The notes beneath the pieces are model-generated. The model searched no databases. It had not been told where the DNA came from and saw only the letters and a list, made by a program, of their open reading frames with translations. Positions 1-7,401 of a DNA stretch of 7,401 nucleotides are shown one piece after another. The stretch is taken from positions 1-7,401 of the forward strand of contig CAIQJD010000272.1 of the NCBI GenBank assembly GCA_903872005.1, given 5' to 3'. The DNA comes from an uncultured bacterium. GTDB taxonomy: Bacteria > Chloroflexota > Anaerolineae > JACIWP01. A program made the translations under genes and the position numbers. Every line of letters begins with the position of its first letter. The first letter of the stretch is position 1.

Positions 1-371
1 AGCGCCGCGTCGGCGCACGCCCTCGCGTCCAGCAGGGCGTAGAGCGGCGCCGGATCCGACGGCCGCAGGAAGAGGTCCACGTAGGGGAATTTCTGGCGCA
101 GGGCGCGGTCGTCATCGCCGACCAGACAGCCCATGACCGCCAGGATGACATCTGGCCGCCGGCGCTTGATGGGCTGCAACGAGGAGAGCCGCCCCAGGGC
201 CTTGCTCTCGGCGCTCTCGCGCACCACGCAGGTGTTGAGGAGGATGATGTCAGCATCGGCCGGCGTGAGGGCCGGCCGGAGGCCGCGCGCTTCCAGGCCG
301 TCGGCCAGGGCGCGCGAATCGGCCGCGTTCATTTGGCAACCGATAGTCCAGATGTGGTAGGTGTTAGGCAT
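1..371 (-). CDS. miaB: MiaB-type tRNA methylthiotransferase, N-terminal part (cut by window edge)
   Basis: Only the first 123 codons are visible; the rest lies left of base 1. The frame starts at ATG 371-369 and opens MPNTYHIWTIGCQMN. It carries the three spaced cysteines of the UPF0004 domain: C12 (TIGCQMN), C48 (NTCVVRE) and C82 (VMGCLVG). In this family they hold the auxiliary [4Fe-4S] cluster that supplies sulfur. The radical SAM CxxxCxxC domain and TRAM domain should follow outside the window. MiaB adds the 2-methylthio group to i6A37 in tRNAs reading UNN codons. RimO and MtaB share this domain; the GCQMN and NTCxVRExAxxK wording fits MiaB best. The start overlaps the end of the upstream DUF5131 gene by 8 bases (364-371), and no strong Shine-Dalgarno is visible, so translational coupling is plausible. 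Confidence 0.87.
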   Translation of the reverse strand, partial: MPNTYHIWTIGCQMNAADSRALADGLEARGLRPALTPADADIILLNTCVVRESAESKALGRLSSLQPIKRRRPDVILAVMGCLVGDDDRALRQKFPYVDLFLRPSDPAPLYALLDARACADAA

Positions 372-1080
372 GCAAAATCGGCATCTCGCTATAAACTCGC
401 CCGTGCAACAGACGTCCCGTCAGGTTCTTACGCGTCCCACCCCATTGTTTGAAGAAGAAAGGCACATGGGCAGCATGGCACTGGCGCATGATCGAATCCA
501 CCCACTCCGATGCCATCGGGCGGGCGTAAGGGCCAGACTCGCCACCGACGATGACCCAATGGATACCCTGAAGCGGCAGATTATCCAGCGGGCCCAGTAG
601 CGGCTCACACGAGAGGAAACGCACCGCGGCCGGCGCACACCGCAGATCATGGACGCGTCGCAAGACGCTGGAATCTTCCACGCTGACGCCCATCCAGACA
701 TTTGGCGGCCAGGGCAACTGGCCGGCTACCTGGCGTAAGCGCTCGCTGCGCTTGGTCAAGACCTGGAAACTGTGGCGCCGGCAACGTTCCATCGTCGCGA
801 AGACGCGTTTGATGAAGTCCAGCGGCACGTCCTCGTGGAACAGATCGCTCATCGAGTTCACGAAAACGCGACGTGGCTGACGCCAGGCAAGCGGCAGATC
901 AATCAGGTCTTCGTGCAACGCGAGTTGAAAGGCATCCTGGTACCGGGCTACTCGCATCGCCTGCAGTCGTTTCGCCATGCGCTCGGCATAGCAATGCTTG
1001 CAGCCGGCGCTAATCTTCGTGCAGCCGGTCGTCGGATTCCACGTCATTTCCGTCCATTCAATCTTTGTGAGAGTCGCCAT
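364..1080 (-). CDS. DUF5131 / phage Gp37-Gp68 family three-Cys-motif protein
   Basis: A 238-residue protein starting at ATG 1080 (MATLTKIEWTEMTWNP). A GTG three codons upstream at 1089 is possible, but family members begin close to the IEWT.xTWNP motif. C20-x6-C27-x2-C30 followed by YAERMA is the three-cysteine signature that resembles a radical SAM cluster site. Later family landmarks are present: FVNSMSDLFHEDVP, FQVLTKRSERL, WMGVSVED, VRFLSCEPLLGP, WVIVGGESG and the C-terminal FFKQWGG with GR.L.GR.YSEMP. The protein looks full length and undamaged. Its biochemical function is unknown. The family occurs in phages and in chromosomal accessory loci, typically beside TcmP. Here the partner is a decayed tcmP whose C-terminal coding remnant overlaps this start by 23 bases. 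Base composition is less GC-rich than in uvrA, consistent with acquisition by transfer. Confidence 0.85.
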   Translation of the reverse strand: MATLTKIEWTEMTWNPTTGCTKISAGCKHCYAERMAKRLQAMRVARYQDAFQLALHEDLIDLPLAWRQPRRVFVNSMSDLFHEDVPLDFIKRVFATMERCRRHSFQVLTKRSERLRQVAGQLPWPPNVWMGVSVEDSSVLRRVHDLRCAPAAVRFLSCEPLLGPLDNLPLQGIHWVIVGGESGPYARPMASEWVDSIMRQCHAAHVPFFFKQWGGTRKNLTGRLLHGRVYSEMPILHA

Positions 1081-1731
1081 GTTGACCACCGAGAATATCT
1101 TGGGCGATCTTGACTGCCTTTGGCGCGACTTTGGGATTGCCGGCCGCGAAACATCACAGGTAGAGAGGGATGTTCTTCGAGTTCAGTAATGGGAGTGGGT
1201 TGTCAGCAACCACAGGTCAATCCCTTTCGTCTGGGCGATAGCCTCGATGGTGCGCCATTCAACCTGCACGCCATAAGGATCGAGAAAGACGACCGCGCGA
1301 TGGCGCTTCCAGTCAGTCGCTCTGCACCACCACAACAGATGCTCATTGGCATCAGTCAGGATGATGTCCATCGCGGAAGCTCTTGCGGGATACTCTTGCT
1401 TGAGTTGTTCAAGTTCTTTGATCCGTTCAGGATCAAGTTCAATGAACATGTACCGGTCGAAAGCCGGTTCAGTTTCCAACGCGATGCGGGCGCTGCCCTA
1501 CTGATACGCCTGGGCATCTGCTTCCGCAAGTTCTGGAAACAGGGGCGCTTCGGAAGATGCCGGCTTGGAATGCATACGGGTTCCTGTGCCGGCGAATGCG
1601 TCCACATAGATGGTCCGGTAGTATTGCGCGCGGACGTTCTTGGTGAATATGGTCGTATAGGCTTGCAGGTACTTCCGAAGCCGTTCCAGTTTGTCCGTTG
1701 TCCATTCGCCCCCGAACTGATGCGTGGTCAT
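1058..1731 (-). pseudogene. tcmP: tcmP remnant: three-Cys-motif partner protein broken by two stops and an internal deletion
   Basis: Reading starts at ATG 1731 (MTTHQFGGEWTTDKLERLRK) behind a good AGGAGG. The N-terminus contains IYVDAFAGTG, which looks like motif I of a class I SAM-dependent methyltransferase. An in-frame TAG at 1498-1500 follows residue Q77. The same frame then continues with GSARIALETEPAFDRYMFIELDPER and the DPYG motif (VVFLDPYGVQVEW) to IDLWLL. At about 1205-1212 homology jumps to the family's C-terminal region in another frame: VADNPLPLLNSKN, then LYL, an in-frame TGA at 1154-1156, CFAAGNPK and IAQDILGGQHG, ending at TGA 1058-1060. By my recollection of the family, about 75-80 residues are missing at the junction. 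TcmP is the usual neighbour of DUF5131 proteins and its function is unknown. Three independent lesions make a sequencing artefact or programmed recoding unlikely. Confidence 0.86.
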
Positions 1732-1799
1732 AGCCCCTCCTGGCGCGATGCCCCGTTTGGAAGCCCACAGAACGGAACCGATTGGGAACAGTTAGCAAA
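1732..1799 (-). other. Short gap between the FAD oxidoreductase and tcmP
   Basis: These 68 bases hold the tcmP ribosome binding site. I see no convincing -35/-10 pair on the minus strand and no hairpin with a T-tract. The tcmP-DUF5131-miaB stretch may therefore be read from the uvrA/oxidoreductase transcript. The gap marks the right-hand boundary of the lower-GC patch. Confidence 0.4.
1736..1741 (-). promoter_or_regulatory. Shine-Dalgarno of tcmP
   Basis: AGGAGG on the minus strand lies 4 bases before ATG 1731. It supports 1731 as the original start of tcmP and suggests the gene was well translated before it decayed. Confidence 0.6.
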
Positions 1800-3179
1800 T
1801 CACGCCCGCTTCATGATCTCCCTGGCCGCCACGATGCCGGACGCCGATGCCTGAATCACGCCGCGCGTCACGCCGGCCCCATCGCCGGCCGCGAACAAGT
1901 TCGAGATGCGCGTCTCCAACGCCGAGTTCAGGTGCAGCCGCGACGAATAGAACTTCACCTCCACGCCATACAGCAGCGTATGCCGCGAATAGACCCCCGG
2001 CGTCAGCTCATCCATGGCCTTGAGCATCTCCAGCAGGTTCGCCAGATGCCGGTACGGGAAGACCAGACCCAGGTCGCCCGGTGTGGCCGAAGCCAGGGTC
2101 GGGCGCACCAGGGAGCGCGACATACGCTCTTGCGTGGAGCGCCGGCCCTGTTCCAGATCGCCCAGGCGCTGCACGATGACGCCATCGCCCAGCAGATTCG
2201 CCAGATGGGCGATGGACTTCCCATATTCAATCGGGTTGTTGAACGGCTCGGTGAACTTCTTGCTCACCAGCAGGGCAAAGTTGGTGTTCGGGGTGCGCCG
2301 CTCGGCATACGAATGGCCGTTCACCGTCTGCAAGTCGCCATAGTATTCGCTGGTCACTTCGCCATAGGGGCAGACGCAGAAGGTACGCACCCGGTCATCG
2401 AAGGCGCGCGAGAAGTAGATCAGCTTCGGCTCATACAGGATGCTGGTGAGCGGCTCCAACACGGTCGCCGGCAGCTCGACGCGCACGCCCAGATCTACCG
2501 GGTTGCGCTCCAGCTCCAGCTCTTTGGCCTGGTTGGTCAGCCAGGGCGCGCCCTCGCGGCCGGGGGCCAGGACGATGAAATTGCCATGCACCTGCGTCCC
2601 GTCGCGCAGCTCGACGCCGACCGCATGGCTATTGGTGGTGAGTATGGAGACAACCTCAGCGCGCAGCCGGACGGTCACGCCGCGCGCCAGCAGCTCGTCA
2701 CGCATGGCGCGCAGGATGTCGGCCGAGCGGTCGGTGCCCATGTGACGGATCGGGTCGGCGATCAGGCGCAAGCCGGCGCGCGCCGACTCTTTTTGCAGGC
2801 GCTCGATCTCGTCTTTGTTGCCGCCGTGAATGGTCTCCGTCGCGCCATAATGAACGTAGAGCGCGTCGACCTCGCGGATCAGCGCTTCCACCGTCTCGCG
2901 CGGCAGGATGCTGGGAAGCCAGCCGCCCACGTCCGGCGAGAGGGTGAGCTTGCCATCGGAATACGCGCCGGCGCCGCCCCAGCCCGAAAGGACCGAACAG
3001 GGCCGGCAATGCTTGCACTCGCTGTTCGTCTCGTGCATGATGCAGTGGCGCTTGTCAATATCGGCCCCTTTGTCCAGGATCAGCACCTTCAAGGCCGACT
3101 TTTCGGAAAGCTCCAGCGCGGCGAAGATGCCGGCCGGCCCGGCTCCCACGATAATGACGTCATACTTATCTACGCTCAT
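1800..3179 (-). CDS. FAD-dependent oxidoreductase (COG2509-type NAD(P)/FAD-dependent dehydrogenase)
   Basis: A 459-residue protein. The N-terminal dinucleotide fold has GAGPAG at 12-17 and an acidic strand end at D36 (VLILDKG), the classic FAD-binding arrangement. The second FAD contact is near the C-terminus, FAAGDGAGVTRGVIQA (429-444). Cysteines C46, C55, C58 and C61 (ECKHCRPC) precede SGWGGAGAYSDGKLTL (65-80). This cysteine set followed by GWGGAGA.SDGK is characteristic of the COG2509 group of uncharacterised FAD-dependent dehydrogenases; substrate and physiological role are unknown. No signal peptide or membrane segment is evident, so it is probably cytoplasmic. The start at ATG 3179 is supported by GAGGAG at 3186-3191, which overlaps the uvrA stop codon. 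The two genes are only 10 bases apart and are surely co-transcribed. A functional link to DNA repair is not implied by this alone. Confidence 0.88.
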   Translation of the reverse strand: MSVDKYDVIIVGAGPAGIFAALELSEKSALKVLILDKGADIDKRHCIMHETNSECKHCRPCSVLSGWGGAGAYSDGKLTLSPDVGGWLPSILPRETVEALIREVDALYVHYGATETIHGGNKDEIERLQKESARAGLRLIADPIRHMGTDRSADILRAMRDELLARGVTVRLRAEVVSILTTNSHAVGVELRDGTQVHGNFIVLAPGREGAPWLTNQAKELELERNPVDLGVRVELPATVLEPLTSILYEPKLIYFSRAFDDRVRTFCVCPYGEVTSEYYGDLQTVNGHSYAERRTPNTNFALLVSKKFTEPFNNPIEYGKSIAHLANLLGDGVIVQRLGDLEQGRRSTQERMSRSLVRPTLASATPGDLGLVFPYRHLANLLEMLKAMDELTPGVYSRHTLLYGVEVKFYSSRLHLNSALETRISNLFAAGDGAGVTRGVIQASASGIVAAREIMKRA

Positions 3180-3185
3180 GCTACA

Positions 3186-3189
3186 CTCC

Positions 3190-3191
<2 letters not shown>
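3186..3191 (-). promoter_or_regulatory. Shine-Dalgarno of the oxidoreductase, overlapping the uvrA stop
   Basis: GAGGAG on the minus strand, 6 bases before ATG 3179. Its first two bases are inside the uvrA TGA (3190-3192). A ribosome finishing uvrA would therefore sit on this site, which favours reinitiation and coupled translation. Confidence 0.7.
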
Positions 3192-6123
<2,932 letters not shown>

Positions 6124-6128
6124 GCTTA

Positions 6129-6136
6129 TCCTTCCT
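6129..6136 (-). promoter_or_regulatory. Shine-Dalgarno of uvrA
   Basis: AGGAAGGA on the minus strand, 5 bases before ATG 6123. It decides the start in favour of 6123 over the in-frame GTG at 6150 and ATG at 6147, which have no comparable site. Confidence 0.65.
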
Positions 6137-6154
6137 GAAAGCAGCATCACAAAA

Positions 6155-6180
6155 TAGCACTTATGTGCTAATCATAGCAC
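6155..6180. promoter_or_regulatory. Candidate operator: three alternating TAGCAC/GTGCTA half-sites
   Basis: On the plus strand TAGCAC (6155-6160), GTGCTA (6165-6170) and TAGCAC (6175-6180) are each separated by 4 bases. Each neighbouring pair is a perfect 6-4-6 inverted repeat, so two palindromes share the middle half-site on a 10-base, one-turn period. The array covers the uvrA -10 element and predicted start site. The 6-4-6 geometry resembles sites of dimeric winged-helix repressors. LexA is the obvious candidate for uvrA, but the half-site is not a LexA box I recognise. Confidence 0.6.
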
Positions 6181-6199
6181 GCCGGCCTGCGTCTGTCAA
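6171..6199 (-). promoter_or_regulatory. Sigma70-type promoter of uvrA
   Basis: On the minus strand there is a perfect -35 TTGACA (6199-6194), exactly 17 bases of spacer, and -10 TATGAT (6176-6171), one mismatch from consensus. The predicted transcription start is near 6164, giving a leader of about 40 bases before ATG 6123. The -10 is embedded in the half-site array at 6155-6180, so repression by occlusion is likely. Confidence 0.8.
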
Positions 6200-6211
6200 C
6201 CCGGGGCGGCC

Positions 6212-6248
6212 CCAAACCGCACCGGTCTTCAAGACCGGTGCGGTTTGG
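6212..6248. repeat. 37-base perfect palindrome containing the stop codon of the YitT-family gene
   Basis: The 18-base left arm (6212-6229) is the exact reverse complement of the right arm (6231-6248), around a single central base at 6230. RNA from either strand would fold into a long GC-rich hairpin. The TGA stop (6229-6231) of the membrane protein gene is at the tip and its last five sense codons are in the stem. Neither side is followed by a T-tract, so it is not a textbook intrinsic terminator. It could still slow polymerase, protect the 3' end, or be a dispersed palindromic repeat. It sits just ahead of the uvrA promoter. Confidence 0.85.
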
Positions 6249-7149
6249 AGCGCGCCGGCGCCAATCCCTGAAATCCCTCGCCCAGCACCTCATGCACCGA
6301 GCCGATGATGACGAAGGCGTCCGGGTCAATCTGGTGAATCAGGCGCTTGAGCCGGCTCAATTCGTTGCGCTGGAACGCGCACAACAGCACCTCGCGCTCC
6401 GTCTGCGTATAGCCGCCGCGCCCCTCCAACACGGTGACGCCGCGCTCCATCTCCTGCAAGATGCCGGCGCGGATTTCGTCCGGCCGGCTGGAGACGATGA
6501 TGGCCGAACGGGCGGAACGCTCGCCCTCCTGGGCCAGGTCAATCACCTTGCTGGATACCGCAGCCAGGATAATGGCGTACATCGCCGGCTCCGGGCCGAA
6601 AATGAACGCCGCGCCGGCCAGAATGACCACATTGGCGATCAGCAGCGTGGTCCCGAAGCCGATGCCCAGGAAGCGCTTGACCAGCCGCGCCAGGATGTCG
6701 GTCCCGCCGGTGGTGCCCCCGAAGCGCAGCACCAACCCCAGTCCCAGCCCGTCCAGGATGCCGCCATAGATCGTATAGAGCAACGGGTCGGCAGTGACGC
6801 GCGGCAGGTAGGGTTGCAAGTAGTCAATGGCAAGGGACATCACCACGACGGCGAAGGCGGTGCGGATGCCGGCCGCCAGGCCGCCGCCCCAGCGCAAGCC
6901 GGCCAGGAAGAGCGGCAGGTTCAGGGCCAGGGTGATGATCCCGACCGGCGTCCCCAGGGTGTAGTGCAAGATGGTGGCGACGCCGACCACGCCGCCCGAA
7001 ACGACCTTGTTGGGGATGAGGAAGAGGTCGGCTGCCAGGGCGACCAGGAGCGCGCCCAGGCCGATGACCAGGAATTCGCCGGCCAAGCGCAAGAGCCGCA
7101 GCCGCGTCCGTGACTCATCCAGCCGCAGCCGGCGCATCCAGCCCGCCAT
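6229..7149 (-). CDS. YitT family membrane protein with C-terminal DUF2179 domain
   Basis: A 306-residue integral membrane protein. After a short arginine-rich N-terminus, hydrophobic segments lie at about 24-49, 54-85, 97-112, 123-142, 165-184 and 188-205. Family landmarks are FLIPNKVVSGGVVG (43-56), LNLPLF (76-81), YGGILDGLGLGL (128-139) and GGTTGGTDILA (144-154). The soluble C-terminal part (about 212-293) is DUF2179, with RGVTVLEGRGGYTQTEREVLLC (236-257) and DPDAFVIIGSVHEVLGEGF (275-293). The YitT family is common in Firmicutes and other bacteria; its transport substrate or role is unknown. DUF2179 resembles a small ligand-binding module. ATG 7149 follows GGAGG (7155-7159) with 5-base spacing. 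It has its own promoter and is probably monocistronic, ending in the palindrome at 6212-6248. The last residues (SKPHRS) are encoded by the palindrome. Confidence 0.93.
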   Translation of the reverse strand: MAGWMRRLRLDESRTRLRLLRLAGEFLVIGLGALLVALAADLFLIPNKVVSGGVVGVATILHYTLGTPVGIITLALNLPLFLAGLRWGGGLAAGIRTAFAVVVMSLAIDYLQPYLPRVTADPLLYTIYGGILDGLGLGLVLRFGGTTGGTDILARLVKRFLGIGFGTTLLIANVVILAGAAFIFGPEPAMYAIILAAVSSKVIDLAQEGERSARSAIIVSSRPDEIRAGILQEMERGVTVLEGRGGYTQTEREVLLCAFQRNELSRLKRLIHQIDPDAFVIIGSVHEVLGEGFQGLAPARSKPHRS

Positions 7150-7190
7150 ATTCCCCTCCCCTCACGCCATATTTCGCCACGCAACGTTCC

Positions 7191-7219
7191 ATTTTATCAT
7201 GGGGCATCCGGGCTGTCAA
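7191..7219 (-). promoter_or_regulatory. Sigma70-type promoter of the YitT-family gene
   Basis: On the minus strand: perfect -35 TTGACA (7219-7214), 17-base spacer and -10 TAAAAT (7196-7191), one mismatch from consensus. The predicted start is near 7184, giving a leader of about 35 bases to ATG 7149. Confidence 0.75.
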
Positions 7220-7254
7220 ACCGCTTGAAACGCCGGGCCTGCCCCCAACCCCTC

Positions 7255-7283
7255 TTGACAAAGCGCGCCCAGTGCCGTATAAT
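7255..7283 (+). promoter_or_regulatory. Consensus sigma70-type promoter of the divergent gene at 7333
   Basis: TTGACA (7255-7260), 17-base spacer and TATAAT (7278-7283) match the consensus in all 12 bases. The predicted start is about 7290, leaving a leader of roughly 43 bases. Its -35 lies 35 bases from the opposing -35 of the YitT-family promoter, so the two promoters are back to back. Confidence 0.85.
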
Positions 7284-7304
7284 ACACTCAGGCGCATATC
7301 TACA

Positions 7305-7313
7305 TGTCTGACA
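7305..7313. promoter_or_regulatory. Possible small operator TGTCtGACA in the leader
   Basis: A 9-base inverted repeat lies between the predicted transcription start and the start codon of the right-hand gene. The inner GT-N3-AC is the core of sites used by the FadR subgroup of GntR regulators, so autoregulation is conceivable. It is too short to be significant alone. Confidence 0.25.
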
Positions 7314-7332
7314 GGTTGCGCGGAGGAAGTCC

Positions 7333-7401
7333 ATGCTCCGTCCCATCGCCCAGGAGTCGGTCACGCAGAGCGTCGTGGATCAGGTCGTCGCGCTCATTCG
7401 C
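7333..7401 (+). CDS. N-terminus of a probable GntR-family transcriptional regulator (cut by window edge)
   Basis: Only 23 codons are visible, starting at ATG 7333 (MLRPIAQESVTQSVVDQVVALIR) behind GGAGG (7322-7326) with 6-base spacing. The pattern, a short lead, then a helix of the form VxQSVVDQVVALIR, matches the start of the GntR winged-helix domain, where LSEQVAEQLRxLI is typical of the FadR/FCD group. No DNA-recognition helix or effector domain is visible, so the assignment rests on this one helix and on the divergent, strong-promoter context typical of a regulator. An ATG at 7304 is out of frame and lacks a ribosome site. Confidence 0.5.
   Translation, partial: MLRPIAQESVTQSVVDQVVALIR

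Noticed and set aside
1087..1089. GTG start for the DUF5131 protein
   Set aside because: ATG 1080 fits the family's N-terminus better. The GTG adds only three residues and has no better ribosome site.
1154..1156. TGA before a cysteine codon in the tcmP remnant as selenocysteine
   Set aside because: It lies in a frameshifted remnant, no selenocysteine insertion structure was evident, and a one-base change from a leucine codon is the simpler explanation.
1498..1500. TAG in tcmP as a recoded amber (readthrough or pyrrolysine)
   Set aside because: The same gene also has a frameshifting deletion and a TGA further on, so ordinary decay explains it without recoding.
6124..6150. Longer uvrA N-terminus from GTG 6150 (adds 9 residues)
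   Set aside because: The good Shine-Dalgarno and the family's usual N-terminus both point to ATG 6123, and 6150 would be very close to the predicted transcript start.
6155..6180. CIRCE element bound by HrcA
   Set aside because: The half-site shares TTAGCAC with CIRCE, but CIRCE has 9-base arms and a 9-base spacer, whereas here the spacing is 4 bases, and uvrA is not a chaperone gene.
6212..6248. Classical rho-independent terminator
   Set aside because: The stem is ideal but no T-tract follows on either strand, and the stem begins inside the coding sequence. It is kept as a palindrome of uncertain role.

Overview
The window is a GC-rich bacterial chromosome segment. Nearly all genes are on the minus strand, and a divergent gene enters at the right edge. 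The palindrome GCCGGC recurs throughout. Gene content and sequence style suggest a Chloroflexota-like (Anaerolineae/Ardenticatenia-type) genome, but this is an impression without a database search. Most genes are housekeeping. The accessory part is a small, lower-GC patch at about 364-1800.

Layout, reading the minus strand from right to left. At the right edge a plus-strand gene starts at 7333; it is probably a GntR-type regulator and only 23 codons are visible. It is divergent from a YitT/DUF2179 membrane protein (7149-6229). Each of the two has a strong sigma70-type promoter with TTGACA and a 17-base spacer. The YitT gene ends inside a perfect 37-base palindrome, with its stop codon at the centre. 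Next is uvrA (6123-3190), which has its own promoter overlapped by three alternating TAGCAC/GTGCTA half-sites. This is a candidate operator and possibly a damage-response site. The uvrA stop codon overlaps the ribosome binding site of a COG2509-type FAD-dependent oxidoreductase (3179-1800).

Below that lies a two-gene accessory cassette: tcmP (three-Cys-motif partner protein) followed by a DUF5131/phage Gp37-Gp68 family protein with a CX6CX2C motif. tcmP is a pseudogene. It has an in-frame TAG, an internal deletion with a frameshift, and an in-frame TGA, yet its C-terminal coding remnant still overlaps the start of the apparently intact DUF5131 gene. The DUF5131 gene overlaps by 8 bases the start of a MiaB-type tRNA methylthiotransferase, which runs off the left edge.

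The uvrA-oxidoreductase pair looks like one transcription unit. tcmP, DUF5131 and miaB may be read from the same transcript, because no separate promoter was seen for them. The points most worth following up are the decayed TcmP next to an intact partner, the triple half-site operator at uvrA, and the stop-in-loop palindrome. I saw no RNA genes, CRISPR arrays, insertion sequences or phage modules.
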